A DNA stretch of 64,000 nucleotides from Emmonsiellopsis sp. PD_33 (lineage: Eukaryota > Ascomycota > Eurotiomycetes > Onygenales > Ajellomycetaceae). The stretch is from assembly GCA_032988165.1 (NCBI GenBank), contig JANTQF010000013.1, forward strand, positions 186,001 to 250,000, written 5' to 3'. Under the pieces are notes generated by a model, which worked only from the letters and a program-made list of their open reading frames with translations, was not told where the DNA came from and did no database searches. The position numbers were made by a program, and so were the translations under genes. Shown here in pieces: positions 35,501 through 48,183 of this stretch. Each line of letters opens with the position of its first letter. The first letter of the stretch is position 1.

Positions 35501-35791
35501 GATGCCCCCCAGAGCGTCGATGAAGAAGGACAACGATACTTCATGACCGGTGTCACGCAGGAGATGGATCAGCGCTGGCGCGAGCAGGTTCTCGACGTCA
35601 CTGCTGAGGATGTGAACAACGCTGCTCAAAGGTTTCTGGTCGATGGCTCGCGTCGGATCTTCTGCCTTTTGGGCGAGAAGAAAGACGGACTGGAACTTGA
35701 TGGTTGGGACGTGAGAAAGCTTTCTCTGGGGCCTGAGGAAAACGGTACCCCCGGTCCTGAAGAAGAGAATGCTGCGACTGGAGCCGCTTAG
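32538..35791 (+). CDS. CYM1: Mitochondrial presequence protease Cym1/PreP (M16C metalloprotease)
   Basis: Two exons, 32538-32911 and 32977-35791, joined by a 65-base intron with a TGCTAATC branch site; total 1,062 residues, normal for the family. The inverted zinc motif H-x-x-E-H is present as HILEH (His113, Glu116, His117). A downstream GVVYNEMKGQMSD segment supplies the third ligand Glu. Across the splice the family sequence HTTLCGSxKYPVRDPFFKM is continuous. The N terminus (MLRSANTLFRPAASR) is Arg/Ser-rich without acids, a typical matrix presequence. Family role: degrades cleaved presequences and other unfolded peptides in the mitochondrial matrix. A Glu/Lys-rich helical hinge (about 410-450) links the two halves. 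The C-terminal tail is acidic and Gly/Pro-rich. High confidence. Confidence 0.95.
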
Positions 35792-36902
35792 ATTGCGGTA
35801 TAAACGGTCATGTGCATTTTTCTCCTTTCCTTTCAAACCTTGCATTTTGTAGCATTTTGCTAGACACATTCTCCCCCTCTTTTTGGTTTTGACGGACTTA
35901 CCAAACACCGTGATATAGACCGTCGATTTCACGATTTCACTATATATCTAGAAGCGCGATATTACACATCACCTTTATGTATTTTTAGACGACCCGTGTA
36001 TCATAATCACACCTCCGTTATTCTTCGCCTTGCATTCTCAATTTTGCCTTTCCTTGTTAATTGCCCCAAAACATGGCTATTTGCCAGATGGGAAGAAACG
36101 CAAACCCCAAACGCGCTGCTCAAGAACAGAGCCTATTCGTCTACCAACCTTCCATTCCCATGGTCGGTAGATCACAAGCACCCTCGAGGACCATGATCCT
36201 CGAGAAAAGCGCAAGATTGATAAAGAAGGAGGAGAAGAGGACCAAAAAGCCAAAGAGAAAAACTGAAAAGCTGACCCAATGGCGACTCCCCTATCTATTA
36301 TCATCCCGTCCTTTTCTCTTATTTTCCTTGCCTATTCCTACCGAAAACCCCCTGTTTCCTACTTTTGCTAGGCCTGGTGGTGTTTTCGGGGGAATGGTAT
36401 GGGGATTTGGGGGATATAGGGGGGTTGGTGGTGGAGATTGGTTTCCGTCTTTGGGATAGTTTGGACTGTTGTATTTCTTTTTTTGGCTTTTGTTTTTCCT
36501 TTTTCGACTTCTTTTTTGTCTCCGTCTCATTTCAGAACTGCCCTGTTTTCCTAGAGATTTAATGGGGGGCGGACTAGGGATGCGAGAACATTGCTTTGGT
36601 CAGTTTTATTTTATTTTAAAGGGGGTTGAGCTGATGATGATGTTGCAAAGCTGGTAAGAGGCATCAGCCATTTTAATGAAAGACTAATGTGAAGGTCAAC
36701 CCATGGAAAGATCCTCTGTTTCAAAAACCCATTCCGTTTCATATTATATCTGGACGTTATGTTCAGCCCTCCTCTCCAAATTGCCCGGATTATGTTCCCA
36801 ATCTCCCCATTATTTGACAATCTCATTCTCATACTCAATGTTCAACCCCAAAAGAACGCCATAAACACACATAACAACCAAACCCAGCCTCCCCAATCCT
36901 CC
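35792..36902. other. Convergent intergenic space, no gene seen
   Basis: Between the 3' ends of Cym1 (+) and the methyltransferase (-). Contains purine- and pyrimidine-rich tracts (36,220-36,560) that create overlapping frames on both strands of low complexity. No conserved product recognised. Confidence 0.5.
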
Positions 36903-37961
36903 TCACTTCTTCACCGCAACCCCCCTCAACCTCACATACCCCAACCACCGACTCCCATCCTCCTCCCTCGTAATAACACTCTCAAGCACCTCACAAACCT
37001 CCCTCACCGCCCCCTCCCTCTCCTCCCCAGCCTCCAAAACCTCCAACATCTCCGCCCCCATCAACCTCACCCACCCCTCAATGCCCCCCCCAACCTCCAC
37101 CGTCAACTTCGTAGGCCGATACTCAACCTCCAGCTTCTCAACCCGGAACCCGACCCCCTCCAGGGTGGCGCGCATCCAGTGCTCGGACGGGAAGAACCAG
37201 GGACTTGCGGCGCGTGCTTGCTCGATTGTTGCGCCGCGGTGCGTGAGGGCGGCGAGGAGGGCGGTGTGCACTTCGGGCACGTTGCCGTGGCTGCCCATTT
37301 CGAAGATGAAGACGCCGCAGTGCCGCTTTAGGCTGGTGTGGATTGCGGTGAGGACGGAGAGGCGGGTGTTGGGGTCTTTGAGGATCCAGTGGAGGGCGGC
37401 GTTGGAGATGCTGGTTGGTGGTGTATGTATGAGTCTTTTTTTTTTTTTTTTGGGAAATGAAAGAAATGACAGCCATAGAAAGAACCGAACAAGTGTTTTA
37501 TGGGGTGTGGAGTTTTGGATCAGATTAAAAAAAAAATCAAATACATACACCTTATCCCACGTCCCATCGACAATCCCCCCCTCCCTATCTAGATACCTAC
37601 AATCCACAACCCGAAATTCAGCATTGGTCCCCCCGTAGTCCTTCTTCGCAGACTCAATCATCGACGGCGACGCATCAATGCCTAGCACGGATGCTACATG
37701 CGGGATGAAGTTTGCCGTGAACTTCCCGTCGCCGCAGCCAACGTCAAGCACACGCTCGGTTGGTTGGGGGTCGAGGTAGTGCAGGACCTTTTGGGTGAGT
37801 TTGGGCACGAAGGCGGCGGATGCGCTGTATGCCTGGTGGGTGAGGGGTTAGATGGGGTGGTGTTTATGTATGTCTTTTGGTTTGGATAGGGAATAGGGGG
37901 TGCGCACCTCGGCGGACCAGTGGTCTTTGTTTTCACTGGTGGTCATTTGGGTCGGTGCCAT
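36903..37961 (-). CDS. Class I SAM-dependent methyltransferase (trans-aconitate methyltransferase-like)
   Basis: Three exons on the minus strand: 37961-37908, 37832-37549 and 37410-36903. Introns are 75 and 138 bases; phases close to 281 residues. Motif I is VLDVGCGDGKF (from about residue 46), followed by the acidic loop GIDASPSMIESA that holds the SAM ribose. Motif IV is split by intron 2 and rejoins as WDKVISNAALHWIL, as in Tmt1-like trans-aconitate 3-methyltransferases and relatives. The second intron's donor was set at GTATGT because only this choice restores the VISNAALHW motif. No targeting signal; probably cytosolic. The true methyl acceptor is unknown. The coding region switches base skew sharply near 37,150. 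Intron 2 contains an unusual T11-13 run near its middle and a second A-rich tract. Confidence 0.85.
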
Positions 37962-40658
37962 TTTGACTTGTAGATTGTTGTGGAATGTTTCTTTCGTCAG
38001 TTAGTTGATGGCACGGGATATTGTAGGATTCGACGGAACAGTGTATTCAGGCCTGTATATGCGCTTCCACCAGATCTAGTCTACTACTACTACTACTACC
38101 TCTAGCAGTTCGAAACCTCCCAACAAGAGAACAATACCAGTATTCTCGCAACAGGATCCGGAGTGGCTCAGTATACACAACTCTAACATGATCTCCTCTT
38201 CTTATATACCACCAGAAAATGATGACCCTAATTAGTAGTAAGTAAGTTTCTATAGGGTGTATATGGACGTCATTGCAACCTCACCCACCCCTATCCAGCC
38301 GGGAACCACCGATATCGGCCACGCCTATTTCTTGCTGAGGTAAGCGGGAGTATCAAAATGAGGGGCTTTACACTTCAGGATTTCCGCTTGGGGGGAATTT
38401 CTCGTCTTTCAAGGTTGTCCTCTTATTTCTGGATTGTCTGGGCTATGGAGGCTCGGTGGTTCTCCATCATGCATTGATGGACTAGAGGGGACCCAAGCGT
38501 TGGCTGGTATCTCCTGCTGGACAATTCAATGCGGTGGTTTGGAAACAGGCCGTGACTATGCTGTGTCTCTGGTAAATTTAGATTCAGGATGTACAGCCTT
38601 TAAACCTCAGACCGTTCTTTTGACGGGTTTCAGTGGTCGATGCATATTGACTCAAGACAGCCAACGCCCGCTGAATGATATATCATCTCCCAGCCAGCAG
38701 AACTTCCCAAGACGATAGAATCCAAAGGACTCAGCCTTGAAAGTCCCGCGTCTCCTGTGACGGAAACCCGTTGATCCGTAACCACCGCCGAGGCACTCGA
38801 ACAAGAAAAATAAATGGAACGCCAATCGTATCCAGGCACCCAGTGGCGCTGGAAATCCCAGAATGCCCTCAACTGGACACATTCGTCCTCTTTCCCTTAA
38901 GAATTCCAGAAACAGGCCGTGGTAGGGACTGTTGATAATTGGCCTATGAGAATGCTTGGTCCAGGTTGGAACAGAGATGAGACGTCTAATACCATCCGAA
39001 AGAGTGGTAAATCATTGAGGTCTAGTGGACAACATGGATCGGATAACTATCCAAACAGAATCATACATACCCTCAATATCAACTAGACATATTTGATATA
39101 TTTGGTTTCTACTTCAAACCCACTTCCCATTCCCCGGGCAACTGATGCACATTATTTATTAATTACCACAAACAAGTTAGATATCCAGGCGTTTTCCGGG
39201 ATGATCATGTCCCATCTGTTTAGCCTCTTCATCAACGAGTTTAGATATCCCCGTATCATCTCTTTCCTTCCCAGATATAAAAACCAAGAGATCTAACCCG
39301 CCTCCCCTTAATATATTCCAAGGAAAAAACCACGATACACCATTCCCAGACCTCATTACATACATATCAGTTTATACCCATGCCCGCGCACGCACCCTCT
39401 TGTTCTGTCGGCATTCTCAATCGAAAAACAAAGTCTCGCTCACATCCCAGTCCCTACCCTTATTTTATATGGCCGGTTACCTGCTCGTCAACGGAGCCCA
39501 GATCCGATAACCCAAACATGCCGCCCCCGCGGTGTGAGCGTTTCAGGTTTATGCCCTGCTCTTCCCCTTCCCTAGTCTTTAAAAGAGTCCGGGCGGGATC
39601 GCAAGAGATAGGATGGGAAGGGTATTTATCCGGCCAATCGGTCCGCATGAGCGGGAACTTTTTTTTCGTTTTGGCTCTGGCTTATTTTGCTTGCTACGTA
39701 ACTATACTTGTATATCCTAAATTTGGGGGTTCAATTCTGTGGTCTGTTTTATGATTTCCTTTGCATTCATTGCCTTTATCATGGTTTGTTGTCACTTTGG
39801 TATTTGGATTTACCTGATAGTTGATCATTGCGGATCTAAAAAATATCATAGTTAGCTAGTCGGTTGTTAGCTAGCTTCCGTTCGCCCGTTATTTCGGTTT
39901 GCTGCATTTATTATCTGATGGGCATACTACTAGGGTAGGACATGCATGTGGGTTTGATATGCATTTAGATATTAAATAGTAGGTTCATCATAGAGGTTGT
40001 TAAAATATGGCTCTAACAACCTGAATAAACAACAAAAATTCGGGAAGCTATGAGTAGACAAAGTATGTTACTTGTGCAGACAAGCAAACCCCAGGTATAT
40101 TAGGTTAGAGAGAACGGCCATGAGAGAGAAAAAGGGTGATATTAACCTTAGAATGATGAAAGCGCACAAGTCCATAGGGATACGTACAACCAAGGGAACG
40201 CAGAAAGGACAGATCGCTGAAGAAATCTGGAATGGAAGAAATTGATGATAGGTAAAAGCACAATCCGTGCCCCTGATTAGTAACGACTAGGGAGTGATTG
40301 TAGAGTTTCATAGGTGGATTCGATGGTGGTATCTCATTGATAGAAATATTGGGCCATAGACCTGGCATTATCCGTATGTACCGACAAAATAAAGAAGCAA
40401 AGTAAGTTATGTCGGGGGTCATTGTCGTGTAGTCATGTGCGATGTCTGTAAAGGAGTATATATCTATCCGGAAGTTTCCACGAAGGCCAGAATCGAAGAC
40501 AAATGACATAAATCATATATAGACAATAGAAGAAATGAGACTAGAGCCAGCTATAGAAAGTGCATGGGAAAAAAGCGGATTTGTGCAAACAAAGTCAATA
40601 TGCGCATCAAGATGAAATAGAGGTCATAAGAACAAAAATGTTTTAGAGAAAAAGCCGT
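37962..40658. other. Gene-poor 2.7 kb between two genes
   Basis: Lies between the start of the methyltransferase (-) and the end of the beta-glucosidase (-). It includes a CTA trinucleotide run at about 38,080-38,098. Frames of 124 codons (39,380, +) and 134 codons (40,105-40,509, -) have no recognised motif and no coding-like features I trust. Likely promoter DNA of the methyltransferase plus 3' sequence of the glucosidase. Confidence 0.5.
38080..38098. repeat. CTA trinucleotide microsatellite
   Basis: About six consecutive CTA units in the methyltransferase upstream region. Confidence 0.85.
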
Positions 40659-43600
40659 TTAAACAATCCAGGTGAAGGACTCGGTAACCTCGAAGGAAAT
40701 TTGGCCCCTAGAATTGAAAACATATTTATTAGTATTACAGAGACCGGGGACAACAAAACCAGGACAAAATATATTAACATACCGAACATCTGCTGCACTA
40801 GAAGCGAGAAGCACATCGAAAACCCCTTCCTCAGCGATCCAAGCTGCAAGACTAGTGTCGTAGTATCCGACGGAGTATTTGTCAAGGACAAGGTGGACCC
40901 ATTTCGTCTCGCCGGGTGCAAGTTCAACTCGTGCGAACGCCTTCAATTCCTTTTCCGGACGGGGCAGCCTCGAGACCTGGTCCCTGACGTATGCCTGAAC
41001 AACTTCACCGCCAGCAACAGCACCGCTGTTTGTGATGGGTACAGATACTGTGATAGTATTCAATGGCGGAGCATCCCCAAGCTTTTTGTTGCTTATCGTA
41101 GGTTCGCCATAGGTGAAGGTAGTGTACGATAAACCGTGCCCGAAGGGGAAAAGGGGGTCGATGCCAGTGCGATCGTAGTGGCGATATCCAATGTACATTC
41201 CTTCGCCATAAACAACTTGCTCATTCTCGCCAGGCCAGTTGTGGTAAGCAGGATTGTCAGCAAGGCGCTTAGGAAATGTTGTAGGAAGCTTTCCACTTGG
41301 GTTAGCGTGGCCGAGAAGAACGTCTGCCAGAGCATTGCCAGCTTCTTGCCCTTGGTACCATCCTTGAATGATAGCGGGAACTTCATCCGCCCACGGCATA
41401 GTAACAGGGGTGCCGGATTGGTTAACAACGATGGTGTTAGGGTTCGCCTTTGCAACTGCGGAAATCAAGCGGTCCTGGCTCCCATCCTTGGGGAGATCCA
41501 TAGTACCGCGATCATATCCTTCCGACTCCCATTCGTCATCCAAACCAACAACGACGACAGCAACATCAGCGGACTTTGCTACATCGACAGCTTCCTGGAT
41601 AAGATCCGCCTTCGACTCTTCTTGGTATCCGATTCGGCATCCTCCATATTGGTGAGTTCGGCCAGAGAATGATTTCTTGGAAATAGGCCGCACTTCGTTT
41701 GTACTTTCGACGCGGAGGTCGACGGTAACCCCAGCTTCAAGATGGATTGTTTTCAGGACATCAACTGAGCCATCAAACATTGCCTCTCCCTCTTCAGTCC
41801 AATCCCAGTTGTCGATGAAGAGCTCATCATTGACATAAAGCCGTCCAGGGCCAACAGTCATAAATCCGATGGTGTGATGGCCAGTCGTAGCTGGGGTCAG
41901 TTTAGCCTTGACTTTGAATGAATATGCTGGCAAAACTTCCATGGGAGCGGAGTCCCACAAAAACAGGTCGGTTTGGGCCTTGTGGTGAATAAATGCCGGA
42001 GGCCCTTTGAACATGTCACCGTGGAAGAACTCGACGACAACTCCAGGGGCGCCGTCTGGGGTAGTGAGATCCGCATCCGATATTAGAGGAAGCCATTTGT
42101 TAGTATCGCAACCACGCGCGTAGATCAATTCGTCATCAAGTTGTGACTGTAGGCCGTCATAAGGATTTATGGCGTAGTAAGGCTTAAGACTTGCACTGCC
42201 GCCTCCGTGAACGATGGTCCGCTTAACGTTTGGCCCGATCATAGCAATTTTCTTCCCGGCGCTGATCGGTAGGACACCATTATTTTTAAGCAATGTCAAA
42301 CCCTGCACTCCGGCCCTTCGAATAAGTTGACGACGTTCAGGGGTATCGTCAGTTTTCTCTGGTGGCTCTTCACCAACTGGTTGGCCACGACGGACTCTTT
42401 CGATTAGATAGAGGACATTTCCCGCAGCTCTTTCCACTGCCTCCCTGCTCAGTTCACCCTCGTGAACAGCACGGATGGCACGTTCACCTCTCCATTTGGT
42501 GGGACCTGGCATTTCAAGATCGCACCCTGCGGCGATGGACTCCGCAACGGAGTTAGTACCAGTCCAGTCGGACATAACACAACTACTTGGATGTCAGCTG
42601 GTTTGTGCTTCAAGGCATGGGAGTTGGGTGGAAGATAATTGGTGGCGGCGTTGGAGCGGGGTACGGTCAGGGTTGAGGGGAGAACTTTACCCATCAAATT
42701 TCCATTCGCCTCTCAGGATATCTTTGAGAGTATGCTCGTTCATATCGCCATGTGTCCCATTTATCTGATTATATGCGGACATAACGGCCCATGGTTTTGC
42801 GTCTCTAATGGCCATCTCGAATGGTCTTAGGTAGAGTTCCCGTAAGGGCCTCTCCGCAACAGCAGCGTTGACCGACATACGCCACGTTTCCTGCTCGTTG
42901 ACAGCATAGTGTTTGATGGTGGCAGCCACGCCACACTTTTGCAAGCCTTGAATATACGCAGTTGCCAGCTTGCCAGTGAGATATGGATCTTCGGAAAATG
43001 ACTCAAAATTCCTCCCTCCGAGCGGGGATCTGTGTAGACAAACGGTTGGCGCAAGGAGGACGTCTGCCCCTCTTGCCCTGGTTTCGGCGGCTAGGTGTTG
43101 GCCCACCTCGTACATCAACTCCAAGTCCCAGGTGGCAGCGAGCGATACACCAGCTGGGAACAAGGCGGCCTATATGGACGAATGAGCAAAGTGATCCACT
43201 GCCTCCCCATTCAGGACACGGCAAGATCTTACCGGTGTTCCATTTTTGAAAAAAGCACCGCGGGCTCCATTAGGGCCATCACTAGTTTTGATAGCTGGAA
43301 TACCCCTCGAAGGTATAGGAACGGTCTTCCAGAAATCTGCACCAGCAAGCAATGAGACCTATATGGACAAGTCAGCTCCTATGACTTGTTGCAGTACTCA
43401 TATCAAATGGATCGACTGGACCCAAGCGGAAAGAATATGTCGACATATTGACACAAGGGGAAGGAGAAATGGGGAGGGGTAAGGAAGAGAAAAAGACGAT
43501 ATCATTATACCTGTTCCTCAAGAGTCAACGTCGATGCGAGATGTCGAGCATTATCATCAGGCCGCTCCTTGGAGAAAATCTTTTTGCCAGTCATGGTTTG

Positions 43601-43858
43601 TTTGAGCAGGGTAACGTCGGTGTTCTTCTTCTTCTTCTTGGCGGCAGGAGGGTCTGAGGTGGCGGAGGAAGAGACCCCTTCTTTAATAGCAGTATTCTGG
43701 ACACTGGTATTACTGTTCACCAGCGTTGTGGTTCCGCCGGTGGGGTCCATGGTCTGACTGGGTGTTGGTGTGGTATCAAGATTGTCCGCCGCAGTCTTGT
43801 CAGAAAGTCCGGGATCGCGACAGAGCTTCCGTAAGAATCGAAACATCCAAGCACACAC
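40659..43858 (-). CDS. GH3 beta-glucosidase with PA14 domain
   Basis: Five exons on the minus strand: 43858-43511, 43358-43233, 43169-42691, 42582-40783 and 40707-40659; introns 152, 63, 108 and 75 bases, all GT..AG. Phases close to 933 residues. Landmarks in order are VSLLAGADFW, the substrate-binding KTSDGPNGARG, GRNFESFSEDPYLTG, KHYAVNEQE, and VMSDWTGTNS with the nucleophile Asp (about residue 323) just after intron 3. Then come the second GH3 domain with an inserted PA14 domain (about 485-640), GLDDEWESEGYDR, and a C-terminal fibronectin-III-like domain. Family: releases terminal beta-D-glucose from cellobiose and related glucosides; this subgroup is usually intracellular. No secretion signal is seen. 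The first 88 residues (with a KKKKK run) are absent from typical members. Met89 (43,594) would give 845 residues, the usual size, so it may be the true start. Confidence 0.9.
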
Positions 43859-45049
43859 GCACTATATTTTTGATTTGCTTTTTTGTATATTTGCCTTCGA
43901 CGGTCTGTGATACCCAAAGCTATGAATCCCTCTGTCCCGTGGGATTTGCTGGTCGCTTGAGCAAAGTACCACTAGGAGCTGAGAGCCGAAGGAGGTTGAA
44001 GGTGAGAGAAACGAAAGGTGTGAAGAAATCAAGAATTGCTAGGTAGAGAGAGTTTCGATATCACAATCAGTCGGGGTTTTGGGCGGGGCCATATGCACTG
44101 GGAGCTGCAAGAGCTATCCACGCCAGGATTTAAAGGGAGCCAAAATGCCCGGGGTTTAGAGTTGAGTCGCATAGAACGAACAACAAACGCAATTAATTGG
44201 GATTACTGAAGACACCCGGACCTTGCACTTCTTGCATTTCAAGACTTGGTTGCTGGCGGAATCGCGGCGAGCGCGGAGGTTCTTCCGAGCGGTACAGGCC
44301 CCGCTTCCCAGAAATGGTGGTAGGGATATTTGGGGTGAAGATTTGGGATCTAAAATGGTCCACCACAGGGGCGGGGGATGCGCCTACATCTGGCAAACGG
44401 AAGAACTTTTACAGGCTCGATATTCGTTGCGCTTGGAAGAATTGGGTCCATACATACCAGCCGCCGGGTCAATTCAGATCCATGCATGTATCGCTGGAGA
44501 CTACTGAAGCATCGCAAATTGCCATCTCAAACAAACCGCAGGTATGTGCGGTGCACACATGATGAACACCTGGCCATTGAGAAGCAGGAATGGGTCAGCA
44601 ATGCATGGCGGGATGGCGGCATGAGGATGAGATCAGTGGGCCCTGATCGGTACCCACGGTCCGTCAAGAACGGCGCCAGGTCTCGGACTCTCGGGTGGCG
44701 TGGGCGAACGGGGAAGACTGGACGGGGCTCTCTATCAACAATATCAGGCTAGGGATTGGCCATATTATTGCCGCCGCCAGGTAGATGACGAGGCTGATAA
44801 GGGCTGCTATGAGGGCCAAAACTTAAAAGCATCGATTATGGAGTCGAAACACATGAAGACGTGTCCGCTTGGTAGATCTGGCGCCCCAGTCTCTGCAATG
44901 CCATTCCGAGTGCCGTGAACGACTTTGTTGGCCGGGTGTTGACAGCGTCGAAGGCTTGACGTTGCGCTTGCGAAGTTGGAAGGGTGTCGTTGACCGCCCA
45001 GACTGCTCCACTTGGCTCGGCAAGACGGGCCAACACCCCGGCCCATGCT

Positions 45050-45072
45050 TGCCCTAACTTGCCCTAACCCTA
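45050..45072. repeat. Telomere-like CCCTAA words
   Basis: GCCCTAAC, then GCCCTAACCCTAAT, giving three CCCTAA words, two of them adjacent. Far too short to be a telomere; probably chance or an old repair scar. Confidence 0.5.
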
Positions 45073-48000
45073 ATTCCAACCTCAACCTCCGCCAGCAACG
45101 TCGACCGCTTTTGCATCCCCCTTGGTCCCCCCCGCCGGGTTCTTCCATGCTCGAGTAGCTCGACCCTAGCTGTGTTTCTCGAGCTGGGGATGTCTTACCA
45201 GGCTGTCGATGGTCACCTGCCTTCGTTTTAGCGCTTCGTTAACAGCGACTATTCCGCTCCAACAAGTCTCGATCAAACGCGGAGGCTGTGCTCCCGCCAG
45301 CAGCCCTTCCCAAGCCCGACTCGGTGCCTCCCGATGATGTCGTCAAAAAAACTTTAACTAATCTGACAGCTATGGCCCTTGTATTATAGGCAGGAAACGC
45401 TTTGTTCGACAGCTGGGAAGCTGTCCTCCAATGGTAAATACAAGTTTCAGATCTCACTTTCTGTTAAATTAGCCAGCTGCTACTTCAAGTCATGTTATCC
45501 GAGTTATTAGCTAACATGCCTGCTCCCATGTGCCGACCACAGTCTCGCCAACAAGCTAATGTTGCATCTGGCAGCTAATTTATGAGTTTCATTTTAGACA
45601 TTGTATGTCTGCATCGCTCTTCCTTTCTCGAGCCTGAAAGGATGGAGCCAAACGCCATAAAATGATCTATATATGATATCCATGCCGTCCCCTCCTAACT
45701 TTATAACTCCCTGTTAATGAAAAATAAACGATATAATGTGATCGACGAACGCGTCATTTTACATGACCATCAAATATCAAATATCACACGTTCCACGTCA
45801 TCCCAGATTTCACGCCCCAGAATTGAATATATTTTCCAGACCAGTTCGGAGTATCCCCCTTCCAAAAATTGAACGGTGATTTCCCTCAGAGCGGCTTAAC
45901 GAGTTCAGATAATCGAAATAATCCGGCGTCTTGCAGGTCGTGATACCCCCAAGGTGAGTTGTTCCATTGATCATTCACAGGACGGAAAATGAACAACGAT
46001 CGACTGCTTCTGCATAAACCCATTCCCCCCCTTTCCAAGCTGCATCCCGGGCAAGGCCTAGCATGGATACACCGAGTCCAACCGCCTCTCCCCATATTAT
46101 CACATCCAAGCCGGCACGTTGAGCTCTTGTCCGAATGCCTCTGAATCGAAACGTTTCGGATGCCGATCACGGATAACTCGATTCCATCGCCACTAGTTTA
46201 TCCAAGCAAAATGGCGCGAATTTTCATGTCAACATGCCTTCTCAATTGCTGAAGAAAGAATGACCAAGGATCATCAGTCCTCTTCCATGGACATTCCATG
46301 AGTTATGCCAATTGCTTTACTTTATGCCCTTCAGAGTCTCCTACTCCTGCAGCAACATATGCCCTCTTTGATAGTATGTTCCATATTCTATATGATCCAC
46401 CTTTTATCAATTTCCCCGCAATTTGGCTTTTTTTAATCAGCGCTGCACTTTTTTATTTCAGCCTCGGCGCCCGTCTTATGGGCTGGACCACAGCAGTCCA
46501 AACATCATCCCTGGCCCCGCCCAATGCCTCCTGATCTCCAACTGGCTCAGCCTTTTCAAGTCCCACACTGCCAGAAAAAGACAAACATATCAATCTACCG
46601 GCTCGAAACCCCGCCAATCCGTACCTCGGAAGCGATGATAAAACGCTTTCTAACCACCGACCAGCGCTCGAATTGGCTTCTTGTCCGGGTCAGGGAAAAA
46701 GAAATTATGAGATTGTCGGTCAGTTTGATGCCAAGGAAAAAGCAAAAATTCACACTTCGTGCTTCTAGTTCTTCCGAAGTCTTAGCCGCACATCACTTGC
46801 TTGCGATAACTAGTTTAATTCAGCCAAAAACCAAAAGGCATGACATGTCGATGTCGATCAGCCCTCGAACTCCACGTCTGATCATTCTCATTCCCCACAT
46901 TCGCTTATCGAGGGAAATCTGCTTATCTACTTCGTGGTTCTGCTTTTGCTCTCGGCCTCTGCTTTCGTACGAAGTAGTGACACAATGATGGACACCAGAT
47001 CATCGAAGCAAAGCAACTCTATCCTCGAACATACAGCATAAATCCTCTCATTCGTCACGCTTTTGGCAACCGTTGCCCATAAACGGCCCCCAAAAATGAC
47101 GGAACCGACGCACGCGAGCACCACACCGCAAATTCACCCATCACTGTCGAATCATCTCTCGCCCTCGCCTCGTGCACTGACGCGGATCTGTTGTCAACCT
47201 GACTGCATGGCATCTGCAGCTGCAGACTGCGGACGACATTGACATTTTATTGCAACACTCAGCTTCGGTTTGGCCTTCCCATCCCAGCAGGCAAGATCAC
47301 ATTAGCCAACCTTGGGCACATATATCTAACCTAACCTGCCTATCCCACCTTGCCCAACCCATCCTAAAATCAAGAAACGAGGCAGAGCCTAAGAATCTAA
47401 ACACATACGCTTCCAGCCCACACACACTTTGATCACCAGAGGTTTCAACCGACATCTAACTCCCCCCCTCCATGTTCCGCGAAACTCAATGCTGAATTCA
47501 CGAAAACAAGCTATTAGTCAACAAGGAATACTTTCCGCAAACGGCATGCTTACTCGCCAAAGACCCTCTGGCCTCCATCTACTACATGCGATTTCCCCTC
47601 GCATCAGTTACAAGCTTAAACTAGATCCCGAAAACTAGAGATGGGGAGCTATGGCATTCTCAACCTACAACCCCACCCCCCCAGCCCCCCTCGTCAGCTC
47701 AGCACCAGTCAAGAGTCTAAAAGCTCGACCCTGAAGAAAAGAAACAGAGGGCTAGGACTAGAGCTAGAGCTAGAGTCTGCATGTTGGCTTAGCTAGGACA
47801 TCCAAGTAGGTTGTGTTCCAGATTTGGGGGGGGGTGGTGGTTATATTCGTCCAATAACCCAGTTTCGTTCATTGTCAAGAGCAATGCTTTGAGGGTATTT
47901 TGCCATGGTATATAGTGGGTGTGTGGTTTAAGGGGGGTGCAGATAAACTAACTGGCTACTGTTGGTTAATGATAAGTTTTAATATGGATCCTTTCCAATT

Positions 48001-48159
48001 AACAGCATTTCTAGCTATCTTCTCCCACTGGTAGATCCTTGGTTAATATACCCTTTTTTTTTTTTAAAGTACACTTAGTAACCCCATCTAGGGACCGGAT
48101 TATCCTTATTTCAACGTGGATATCTAACATACAACTAATCGCCTAAAATTGATATAATA

Positions 48160-48183
48160 ATGATATGATATGATATGATATAC
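48160..48183. repeat. TGATA-type pentanucleotide microsatellite
   Basis: About four to five consecutive ATATG units in AT-rich intergenic DNA. Confidence 0.8.

Noticed and set aside
39380..40509. Frames of 124 (+) and 134 (-) codons in the gap before the beta-glucosidase
   Set aside because: No conserved motif, no splice-supported extension and no bias distinguishing them from chance.
45050..45072. Possible chromosome-end or interstitial telomere
   Set aside because: Only three CCCTAA words within normal gene space; too short to support a telomere fusion.
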